A stretch of DNA of 64,000 bases from a virus: the IMG/VR virus record IMGVR_UViG_3300042402_002641, positions 124,001 through 188,000 of that record; one strand, 5' to 3'. Both the position numbers and the translations under genes were made by a program. Shown piece after piece: positions 31,838 through 41,400 of the stretch (the stretch's first letter is position 1; every line of letters begins with the position of its first letter). The notes beneath the pieces were generated by a model that worked only from the letters and a program-made list of their open reading frames with translations, made no database searches and had not been told where the DNA came from.

Positions 31838-33496
31838 TTAAGCGTCTTTCCAGTATAAAATTGCCATCCCAGTCCCAGCTGGACTAGCTAGATAATCCAG
31901 TATGCATGGTGGAAATGCCAGTGCTGGGTTAGCTGTTGATCCGTTACAGCAGTCAAATGCTCCGCCATAGCAGATGCACAAAATATAGCTTCTATTTATT
32001 CCCGATCCGCCACCTTTACCAGCTTTTGACGATAGATGGCAAACTCCAACACCGCCTGCACCCCCTAGTGTTCCTGCACAGCTGATAATGAATGGAAATA
32101 ATGCATCCATCATTCTTTCTGCACAACAGACTTTGTTGGTGGTTCCTAGACAGCATACCAGTTCCCAATTTATGCTACCACATGCATTTGTTGCAGAACC
32201 CGCTACGCAACACTGCATGCCATAACTGCATAAATCGCAACAGTTAAACACAACACCACCAGTGCCTGCACCTTCGCCTGCGATTCTAGATGGTTTGTGG
32301 TTGTATGGATTAGCTGTAGCCCATCCACAAGAACCCCAATCATTGTTACCTACGTTAATATTTCTTCCTGCTGATCCACTACCAGCCATGTCGTGTATGT
32401 CGTGCCATGGATAGAATTTAGGGCTTAGTCCGGGTTCAGTAATACATGATCTAGGATGAATTGTTGATCCCCAAGGACTGTGATGTTGATAACCCCATAT
32501 CCAATAATCTTCTCGTCCTTCATTGTTCATCTTGCCGCCCCATCCTCCGGGGCCAGAACGATAACGTCCTGATTCGCAGCAGCCTTCGTAGTTCTGGCAG
32601 GTGCAGTATTCAATACACTGCCATTTAGAGCCGCCGCCGCCGCCGGCGTGTGCAGGATAAGATGATCTTGGAACCACAGATCCCGCATAATTACAGTTAC
32701 CCTTTACACATATACAGGCACAGATTGGATCTCTCACAGCGCAGCGGTTTATGTATCCGATTCCGCCACCACCTCCTGCTGAAGGTCCGTATCCTTGTCC
32801 GTAATTGTCCATGTTGTTGAAAGCGCATTGGCCAGCACCTCCAGTGGACCAAATCCATGATCCTGCACTGCCGCCGCCAGCATATCTAGCAACACAACAA
32901 ACACCAGAATCGTGTGCTGGGTCAAGCTGTCTTGCGCTAATTCCGCTCCATACCACACAATATCCGCAACAATTCTGTGCATAGGTGTAGATGCAGGCTC
33001 CGCAATAATGGCTGGCTCCGCCACCACAGTAATTTCTATTGTAACCGCCAGCACCGCCAGTGCTGTTCCAATCTCCGCCACTGGCACTACCGCCTGTACA
33101 GGCCGCTGCGCCGCCTCCTGTTACTAGAATGCCGCCTGGGGTATATGTTACTGCAGTATTTCCTTCTTGTCTTCCGACTGTGATTTGAACTGAATTGCCC
33201 GGAACCACGGTAAAATATTTTTCGGCATACCCACCTCCGCCACCTGCGGTGCCGCAACATTGAGGATTACAGGGTTTTGTTTTGCCGCCACCACCGACTG
33301 CGATGGCTCTCATACAGGTAACACCAGTCGGCACTGTAAATGTGTATGAGCCAGGTGTGTCAATTACTACTTTATTCTGCCAACATTCGTTGGCATCATA
33401 ACTGTATCTGTGAGTGCTTACATTATAACAAGTAGTCGCTACATTTGCTATGCAAGTACTTGGTTGTGATGCACCGGTGCTTATATAACGTCCCAT
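31838..33496 (-). CDS. Glycine- and cysteine-rich tail fibre protein (copy A)
   Basis: This 552-residue protein begins MGRYISTG, then GSYTFTVPTGVTCMRAIAVGGGG (about 48-70), the opening of the Gly-rich domain found in phage adhesins. The rest is a glycine-rich mesh studded with about 46 cysteines (8%), often paired (CC, CxC, CxxC: DPICACICVKGNC, NCCDLCSYGMQCC). The C-terminus has AFDCCNGSTANPALAFPPCI. It is a paralogue of the next gene, with an 89-bp stretch identical in DNA. Polyglycine-type receptor-binding tips are known from other phages; the cysteine density is not typical. Disulfides, metal binding or enzymatic modification are all possible. Confidence 0.85.
   Translation of the reverse strand: MGRYISTGASQPSTCIANVATTCYNVSTHRYSYDANECWQNKVVIDTPGSYTFTVPTGVTCMRAIAVGGGGKTKPCNPQCCGTAGGGGGYAEKYFTVVPGNSVQITVGRQEGNTAVTYTPGGILVTGGGAAACTGGSASGGDWNSTGGAGGYNRNYCGGGASHYCGACIYTYAQNCCGYCVVWSGISARQLDPAHDSGVCCVARYAGGGSAGSWIWSTGGAGQCAFNNMDNYGQGYGPSAGGGGGIGYINRCAVRDPICACICVKGNCNYAGSVVPRSSYPAHAGGGGGSKWQCIEYCTCQNYEGCCESGRYRSGPGGWGGKMNNEGREDYWIWGYQHHSPWGSTIHPRSCITEPGLSPKFYPWHDIHDMAGSGSAGRNINVGNNDWGSCGWATANPYNHKPSRIAGEGAGTGGVVFNCCDLCSYGMQCCVAGSATNACGSINWELVCCLGTTNKVCCAERMMDALFPFIISCAGTLGGAGGVGVCHLSSKAGKGGGSGINRSYILCICYGGAFDCCNGSTANPALAFPPCILDYLASPAGTGMAILYWKDA
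31895..31983. repeat. 89-bp repeat shared by the two Cys-rich fibre genes (copy A)
   Basis: This stretch is identical over 89 bases to 33556-33644. It encodes the GGAFDCCNGSTANPALAFPP region near the C-termini of both fibres, whose flanks differ. Such exact identity inside otherwise diverged genes suggests recent gene conversion or strong constraint. Confidence 0.85.
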
Positions 33497-33498
33497 GC

Positions 33499-35091
33499 TT
33501 AATAGTCCCTGTAATAAATTATTGCATAGCCTGAACCAGCATTACTGACCAAATTATCCAGTATGCATGGTGGAAATGCCAGTGCTGGGTTAGCTGTTGA
33601 TCCGTTACAGCAGTCAAATGCTCCGCCATAGCAGATGCACAAAAACTGACATTTAGCTTCGCCGCCACCACCACCGTAGCCTGCTTTTGAAGTCATGGAA
33701 CAAATTCCTACTCCTCCTGATCCGCCCAGTATTCCTGCGCATGTTATAAAGTTAGGAAACAAAGAATCTACCATTTTATAGGCCTGATCGGTCTGACCGC
33801 AAAGGCCAAGTTGACATATTTTCAGCCAATTTATTAGAGGGCCACCTGAATTATTGTTGGCTCCCATGCCCCATCCTTGCTGTTGTGCATCACAACAATA
33901 GTGCATGATGCCTCCAGTGCCCGACCCTTCTCCTGCATTCGCTGGACGAATACCCCATGATGTACCCATACAACTAAAACGCTGATGCCATTCAGCCACG
34001 TGGCCGGGTGATCCAGACCCTTTGATCTCTTGTATATCCCACCATGGTTCTCTAACTGGATCGCTGTATCCGCAGCGCACCTTCCATTGTGAGCAACAAC
34101 GAACTCCAAATGGCCAAGCGCAGTAGGCGCTCCAGCCCCATTCAAAGGTCCATCCTTCACTTTCATTTTGATCTGAACCGCCTGGACCTCCTGCGCCTCC
34201 AAGCCAAATACCGTTGATACATTGTCCTTGCCATGAACGGCAGCAGGCCGAAGGATTTATCTGTGTTCCGCCGCCGCCTTGGGCAGAACCTGGATGTGGC
34301 AAGCGAGGATGATCATGATCACTGTGCCCGTTGTTGTTGAATATGCAATTGCAGGTGCAACAATTGTAATGCCAATAAGTCGGCGCTTGGCCGCCGATAC
34401 CAGCGCCACCCGCAGCCACTCCAGAATGCAGATATCCGCAGACACAGCTGGCCGAACCACCACAAATATTCACTGGGCTTCCTGCACTGCCGCCACCGTT
34501 AACTATGGTATTACAGCAATCTGTGCCACCGTTTGAACTGTTCAAACATGTATAAACAACACAATATCCGCAACAGCTGGCAAAACAAAGATACTTGCAG
34601 CTGCCACACCAGTGGCTGACTGAGCCGGCGCATTGATTACAACCCCAGCCTCCGTATCCTCCCCTACTGTTCCAATCGCCTCCACTTCCGACTCCAGGAA
34701 TACACCCACTTGCTCCAGTAGCCGAATGAACTGCAACTGCGTTACAGGTTATGCTAGATGTTCCTTCTTGTCTACCAACGGTTATACCTATTGTAGCGCC
34801 AGGTGTCACGGTGAAGTATTTTTCACTTAGACCTCCGCCTGATCCTGCTGCAGAACAACAGGCGCCTATTGATATACATTTAGGTTTTCCGCCGCCGCCG
34901 ATCACTATTGTTCGAGCACAAACTATGCCTGAAGGAACGGTAAAGGTATATGTTCCTGGACGATCGTAGACCACCTTGTATGGCCAACACTGTTTTCCGT
35001 CATAGTATCCTTTTCCCCCTGTGACCTTAAAGGCAGAGGTTTTTTCTAAAACAGGATTTTCTGTTACTACTATTGGTACAAAACGTCCCAT
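33499..35091 (-). CDS. Glycine- and cysteine-rich tail fibre protein (copy B)
   Basis: This 530-residue paralogue of the 31838-33496 protein has the same layout: GTYTFTVPSGIVCARTIVIGGGG near residue 47, a long Gly/Cys-rich body (about 45 cysteines, for example HWCGSCKYLCFASCCGYC), WWDIQEIKGSGSPG where copy A has PWHDIHDMAGSGSAG, and the shared C-terminal CCNGSTANPALAFPP. The two are clearly homologous but much diverged outside the identical repeat. The ATG has an AGGA ribosome site. Both lie between the enzyme island and the giant fibres. Confidence 0.85.
   Translation of the reverse strand: MGRFVPIVVTENPVLEKTSAFKVTGGKGYYDGKQCWPYKVVYDRPGTYTFTVPSGIVCARTIVIGGGGKPKCISIGACCSAAGSGGGLSEKYFTVTPGATIGITVGRQEGTSSITCNAVAVHSATGASGCIPGVGSGGDWNSRGGYGGWGCNQCAGSVSHWCGSCKYLCFASCCGYCVVYTCLNSSNGGTDCCNTIVNGGGSAGSPVNICGGSASCVCGYLHSGVAAGGAGIGGQAPTYWHYNCCTCNCIFNNNGHSDHDHPRLPHPGSAQGGGGTQINPSACCRSWQGQCINGIWLGGAGGPGGSDQNESEGWTFEWGWSAYCAWPFGVRCCSQWKVRCGYSDPVREPWWDIQEIKGSGSPGHVAEWHQRFSCMGTSWGIRPANAGEGSGTGGIMHYCCDAQQQGWGMGANNNSGGPLINWLKICQLGLCGQTDQAYKMVDSLFPNFITCAGILGGSGGVGICSMTSKAGYGGGGGEAKCQFLCICYGGAFDCCNGSTANPALAFPPCILDNLVSNAGSGYAIIYYRDY
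33556..33644. repeat. 89-bp repeat shared by the two Cys-rich fibre genes (copy B)
   Basis: Second copy of the direct repeat at 31895-31983, identical base for base over 89 positions as read by eye. Confidence 0.85.
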
Positions 35092-35103
35092 ATTATTATC
35101 CTA

Positions 35104-35427
35104 TCATGCTGTAGATGTTTCAATGCCATATGCTATGGCATTAACTGATGTTGCGCTGGAATAAACTACTAACAATTTGCCCGCTTGCATCACTATTCCT
35201 GTTCTTTCAAGCACAGAATTTGCTCCTAAAGAAACTCCGTATTCTAAATATTCTGCGTTTGTAGGCGTCGAAGCAGACGCCACTGCAAGTCTCACTGTTA
35301 CTGCCGTTGCACCTCGATTTACAATAGAGACTGTGACTACTGCGAATGTTGTTGCAGGAACAGTATAGATTGTAGTATTAGTAGTTGCGGCTAAGTCCGA
35401 GGGTGTTCCTAAGATACCTGTTGCCAT
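35104..35427 (-). CDS. Small beta-rich virion protein
   Basis: This 107-residue protein (ATGILGTPSDLAATTNTTIY, then VVTVSIVNRGATAVTVRLAV and a SVLERTGIVMQAGKLLVVYS strand) looks like a compact beta-sandwich seen in small marine phage structural proteins. It has the same style as the 48878-49210 protein, which also carries an R-x-x-V strand pattern and a LxxGEKL/LxxGKLL ending. A GGAGA ribosome site precedes the ATG, and a late box overlaps the upstream giant-fibre stop. It is likely a fibre-associated or capsid decoration protein; no direct evidence. Confidence 0.72.
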   Translation of the reverse strand: MATGILGTPSDLAATTNTTIYTVPATTFAVVTVSIVNRGATAVTVRLAVASASTPTNAEYLEYGVSLGANSVLERTGIVMQAGKLLVVYSSATSVNAIAYGIETSTA

Positions 35428-35445
35428 AATTTATTCTCCATGATA

Positions 35446-35453
35446 TATTTAGT
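35446..35453 (-). promoter_or_regulatory. Late promoter box overlapping the giant fibre stop codon
   Basis: The minus strand reads ACTAAATA. Its TAA (35451-35449) is the stop codon of the 35449-42984 gene. The next ATG is at 35427 with a GGAGA ribosome site in the leader. Confidence 0.5.
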
Positions 35454-38400
35454 TCAAAAAGTAATTGAATGCCAAAGGAAGGCCAGTTACGCCGCCTCTA
35501 AACTCAAAAGTCGCTAACATTTGGATAGCAGCACCTGTAGTCGTTGTAATCTGATTGCTATTAATTACAATAGAACCAGCAGTTACTTGGTTTACGTTTA
35601 GACTTGCGCCTCCGCCACCAATTTGACTGGCAATAAATGCTTTTATCGCTTTCTGTGTGGGCACTACATTGTCTGAATCAGCAGTAAAAAACGGATCGGT
35701 AGAGAATTCGTTAATTGTAGCTGAAGATCCGCCTAATGTAACATTTCCTAGATTAAGTTCCTGAAGTCCGGAAATATTAAATGCATCTGCATTCAATGTT
35801 GCAATACCTGTGCTCTGCTCAATGTTGAACAGGTCTCCTACTCGGAAATTGCCGTCTTGGTCAGTTGATGTAAAGAATACTCGTCCTCCATTACCGTCTA
35901 CAGTTTCGTTAGCGGGTATTGCTTCCTGTAATGGCGTGCCAGGATAGTTTGTTTCTACAAAATTTCCTGTGCCTATACTTAAAAAATCGTGTCCTGTAAG
36001 TCTGACCTGACTATAACGTAGTCTAGTGGACACTGTTACTGCATCTTGCGGTGCCTCTGATATTGTCAACACTGGGCTAATTTGCAGAAATGCTGTATGA
36101 GATCCTGGGTTTTGTCCTAAAAATGTGATCACATTTACCAATTTGAATGTTCTGTCTGGCAGATGCCCAAACACAACATTGGCGCCTGGAGTGGGTCTTG
36201 CTGTAAGCTGTCTTACTGCTACAAAACCGCCAGATTGAAATAAATTTGAATATCCATCTCCTGCAGTGACTTCTGCACCGCTGGTGACATATGTAGCACC
36301 TCTATCTACAAAACTTGGATTTGCTAGCACTCCTGATCCTAGTCTTACAGATACTGGTGCTTCAAAGGTGTTGTTAGGATCAGTAAATGTTATAGACGGT
36401 TCGGTGGTATAACCAGATCCAGGCTCTGTGATATTGATCTGGAATATCTTGTTTGATGCTACCAACGCACGAGCTCTAGCAGTGGCTCCGGTTCTAATGT
36501 ATGTGGCCACTTGACCTGTGCTAGCGCCAACACCTACAAATTGACCATAACGATCTCTGTTACCAAAAGTGATAGCTGAGAATCCGCTGGCCGCTGCACT
36601 GGTCGTTCTTGTGGTCCATGTTACGCCGTCTGGAGAAGTTGCTGCTGCTGTGGTTGTACTTACAGCAAGGAATACTCCTTGACCGTATGTGACCTTGGTC
36701 CATTGTGCTGTTGCTGGCAGTGTGCTGGCAGTCCAAGTAATACCATCTAGACTGTAAGCAGCTATAGTGCCGCTGGTGTTGGAAACAGCAACAAACCTAT
36801 TATTACCGTAGGCTATGCTGTTCCAGTTTGAGCTAGAAGGCAATGTGCTTGCAGTCCAGGTTCCTGTAACACCTGTTGTGGTCGCATAGTTTGTGACATT
36901 GGTTCCGCTTTTAATGGCTACAAATCTGTTTTTACCGTATGCAATAGCTGTGAAACCAGTGGTGGTCAGTGTACCTGTTTGATCCCAATTTTCGCCATCG
37001 TTGCTGATTCTCACTGTAGTGACATCGCTGCTGATTGCTACAAATTTCTGTGAGTTAAACCCTCCAAATACCACATCGACCCATGTAGCAGAAGTTCCCA
37101 TATTAGCTGCTGTCCATGTGATACCATCTTCGCTGTATGCGGCTGTGGTGTTAGCGGCAACACCAGCTACTGCTACAAATTTGCTGACTTTGCCTACTGT
37201 GGACCCATCGTCGAATAGGCCAGCGGTCATCGCTGACCAGTCAGCAGCACTAGGCATCAGACTAGGTCTTGTAGTCCAGCTAACTCCATCTTCGGAGGTC
37301 GCGCCCACTGTAGATCCTTGACGCAGAGCCACATATCTGCCGCCGATACCGTAACCGCTGTGATCAAAATCTATAATAGCACCAGTCGCAGCATTGACCG
37401 CTGTGATGGTTATCACTAGGTCGTTGGCTGTGCTTAATCCGCCTAAACTAGTACCTAGTATGGTTATGGTCTGTAATCTCACATAACCTGTGCCAGCTGT
37501 CTGTAAAGAAGGTGTGTATTTCCATCCGTTGCGTATCACGGTAAAGTTTGCCCCAACACCGGCACCGCTGTAGGTGCCTGTTAATGATGTGTATACCGCA
37601 GCAGTTTCACCGTATTTCACTGCACTCCAGGTGCCTGAAGTTGGTAGTGTAGCTGCTGTGGATGTATAACCAGGTGCTGAGAATGTTACTCTAGGTTCAA
37701 TGATATAGGTGGTCGAAGCATCTGGAGCTACAATGGCTGTGCCTGCAACAAGATGATCAAAACCTGTTGTACCATCAGATTCTTTTATTAATCCTGCTAT
37801 CTTGGTACCTGAATTGTATGTGTTGATGATACCAAACTGTCCAACACCTGCACCACCGGTTAACACTAGTTTCATGCCTATATAAGCAGTGCTAGATTCC
37901 CCGTCTGTGGCAGCAATAGTCACTGAATTTGATGTTCCGCCCTGCGCAGTATTGGAATTAGTAATATATCCGAATCCGCCAAAATTGCCCACAGATTCTG
38001 GAGCATTCGTGCTATCGTCAACAAGATCTAACAAACGAGCTTCAAACACAGCATCATCACGGAATTCATCTGCTTGTACAGAACCTCCTGTACCGCCACC
38101 TGTTATCACATAAGATACTTCGGTGTAGTCAATACCAGCATTTAGAAATTCAAACTGAGTCAATGCAGATCCGTCAGTAACAATGTTATCGATCACAGCC
38201 TTAAATTTAAGACGATTATCAACTACTCCGGTATCTGGAGTTTCTGTAGGGTCAACTCCTTCTGCTACAGCCCCAAAATCTCCGTATGAGCAGTTGCCGT
38301 TGGTTCCACGAATTCTACCACCGTTTTCCGCTAGGTAGCCCACGTGAGCATAATATGTAAACACAGAAACTAGCTCAGCACGGCCGTTGTTAGTGATCCA

Positions 38401-41400
38401 AGCACCGATACCGTCGCTTAGAACCTGCGTAAAGTCGTTGGAAACTATAGAATCGTTGCCTCCGTTATGCAATGCGCCGTCGATCTTTTGGCCAACGCAA
38501 GCTGTACCTAATGTGGTTACGCCTTGTACGTATGGTGAACGGGTGTTAATCCAGGTGCGATAATCCTCTGGACCCCAACCTGGATCCAGTGATGCATACG
38601 CACCTGCAGAAACTCTTGAAGTTCCGAATTCATTAGGTGCAAGTAGATCACCTGTGAGTCCTTGCAGAGTTTGATCTCTTAGACCTGTGCCGTCTCTGAG
38701 ATAATACATGTCTTCTTCTAGACTTCCTGTTACACTGTTAGCATAGTACCTAGCAGCGTATCTTGATTTGTAATTGCCTGGATATTTCAAATCATACTTT
38801 AGTGCATCAATATAGGTGCCAACATCTCGTAGGCACGATGCACTATTGTAATACAATGCTACTGTCATAGATCCTGAGGCATCGGATGCGATGTCTAGTG
38901 CTGTGTTTGAATCTCTTGTTGTAGCGATTTTAAAGGTTGTTGAGCTTACAACGTTCTGTATGTAATATGTTGTACCTGCACTAATACCGCCAAACGTTGT
39001 TCCTGTAAATCTCACTGCTGCATTACGCTGCATCCAAGCAGTGCTGGTGCAGGTAAACACGTCTGTGGCCGCGGTGGCATTTGTTACTGTAGTTGTATAC
39101 GTTGAGTCTATGTAGGCATCGATCTCTGCAACTATGTAGTCTCTGTTTCTTTCTAATTGCAGAACTGCGTAATCGACCATCCTGTTGCCAGAGGCACAAC
39201 GACTACCTTCATTAGTAGCGCCATAAATGATATCATCTAACAGAGTCATTAGGGTTTCAATGCGAGCCTGTGCAGTGGTATCTCCGCCTACATTGGCCTT
39301 GGCTAGACCTTTGACGTAAGTGAATGCTGCTCTAGTGGCTGCTTTCTGTCCTAGACTATACACGTCTGATGAGCTGGCTCTTAGATAGGCCAATGCAGCG
39401 TTTCTAGTTTGTCCGTTGGCGTTAAACATAAAATCGTAGCCCACTGCATCTAATATGATCTTAGCATCGCGTTCACATTTTGCAGAATTGTAGACTAATG
39501 TGGGGAAGTTAGCAGCAATATACGCAGTCATCGCTGATACAATAGTACTGACCTGTGCATTTAATGTGGTAAACGCAGTGATCAATGCGGTGGTAGAACT
39601 TACACCGTTGGTGGCAATCGGACGATCCTCATAGGTCATTACCAAGGTTAAACCGGAACCGTTAGTAAATCCTGTTGCCGCTGAACCTGCATATGATGTT
39701 GACACTTTGAAATCTGTACCAGTTAACCCTGAAGCGATCACATAATAGCGTGTGCCTGCAGTTAGACCATTCTGTGTTTCAATAGGAACCACTAGATCTC
39801 CTGCTTGTAGGCTGTGACCAGCGGTGACAAAAGTATCTGTACCAGTGATTGAAGTCACTGTGACTATAGGAGGAGTAGCTGCTGTAGAGTCACCTGCCAA
39901 CAGATTAGTGATATTGTCAATGTTAGCGCCGATGAATGAGCTGGCTGCGGAACCTCCTGTGAGATTAGTTGCGTCAGTGAATTGTGTAGCAGCATTACCT
40001 GCGGATTTGGTCACTGTGGTGTTGGCAGCGATCTGCTGCATCACAGTTTTTAATCTGCCATAAGATGCCACAGTAGCGGCAACTTCTGATGCATCTATTT
40101 CTAATCCTGTAGTGCCATCAAAATAGGCTAATCCTGCATTGAGGGTCTGTGTAAAACCACCATAGGTCAAGTCATAGATCATTGCATCAACTATAAAGCC
40201 TGTGTCTCGTTTGCATATGGTTCTAGAATATTGCACTGAAGGATAGTTTGCCGTGATATAAGCAATAATTTCAGCCTTGATAAATTCTTTGTTTTCTTTT
40301 ATTAGTGTTCTAGCGGCACCGTAGCCTGTGAGATAAGCACCGTTGTATCCTGTAGGGTCTGTATTTGATACCATGTGTGTGGTACTGATACGATAATCGA
40401 TCTGATGCTGTATTACTCTTACCAGTTGTGTAATATCTGCCTGTTCATCTGCGCTGGCATACGGAAATGCTACACTCTGTGTAGCGGTGTTTCCTGAACT
40501 TTCCGTCACGTTCTGGCCAAAAATAATTTGGCTGACCACTGTTTCCATTCTTGACAGCGCACCAACAGAATAGTATGAATCTGCCAGATTGGTCAAGCTG
40601 CCTGCAGGACCAGCATTTGTTGATCGAAGTTCAGCTCCTATAACACAGGTCTGCTCCGGAACAATGATCGGCAGTGTTTCTCTATACTGGCCAGTAGCTA
40701 TGCGGATAAGATTGTTAGGGCTTACGCGAGCTGGAACACTGGCTAATGCTGCTGCAATCTGTGGGGCAGTAACCGCTGCTGCGCGAGCAGTGATAGCATT
40801 AGTTATCACTTCAACTAATTCAGCCGCTGTGGTGTAAGATCCTGATTCAGCATGGAGGTCGGCATTGAAATACTGCGCTACGGTAGCTGTTGAATTGTCA
40901 CCGTTTAGAGTTTGATAGTTTACTGCTGGTGCTGACTGTGCCAGAACATTCTCAACTAAAGTGACCATATAGTTATAGGCAGCTATAGATTCGTCTGATT
41001 CTGCAGCAAGTCCTGGATAAGCTTCGGTTTCTTCTGCGCTGAGTCCGCCTATGAGAGCATTGGCTGCACCTCTAGTTTTAACGTTACCACCATGTCTCAA
41101 ATCATAGATCAGTGCATCAACAACAAATCCTACATCTCTTTCACATTTGAAATCATCGTAGACGAACGCTGATGTAAACGGTGCGATGTTGTTGGTGATT
41201 TGATTTTGTATGAACTCAGTGGTTTCACGCTGTATAAACACGCGATTTAGTTCTAGTAGATATGTGGCATCGGGATTTCTTGGACCTCGTTCTACCTGTT
41301 CGCAGGCATATCGAATAGTCTTCCAAGGCTTGTCCCATGTTTTTCCGTATGTTGGTCCAGGAAGGTCGGTTCCGTCTGTACTAACAAAATATTCATGATC

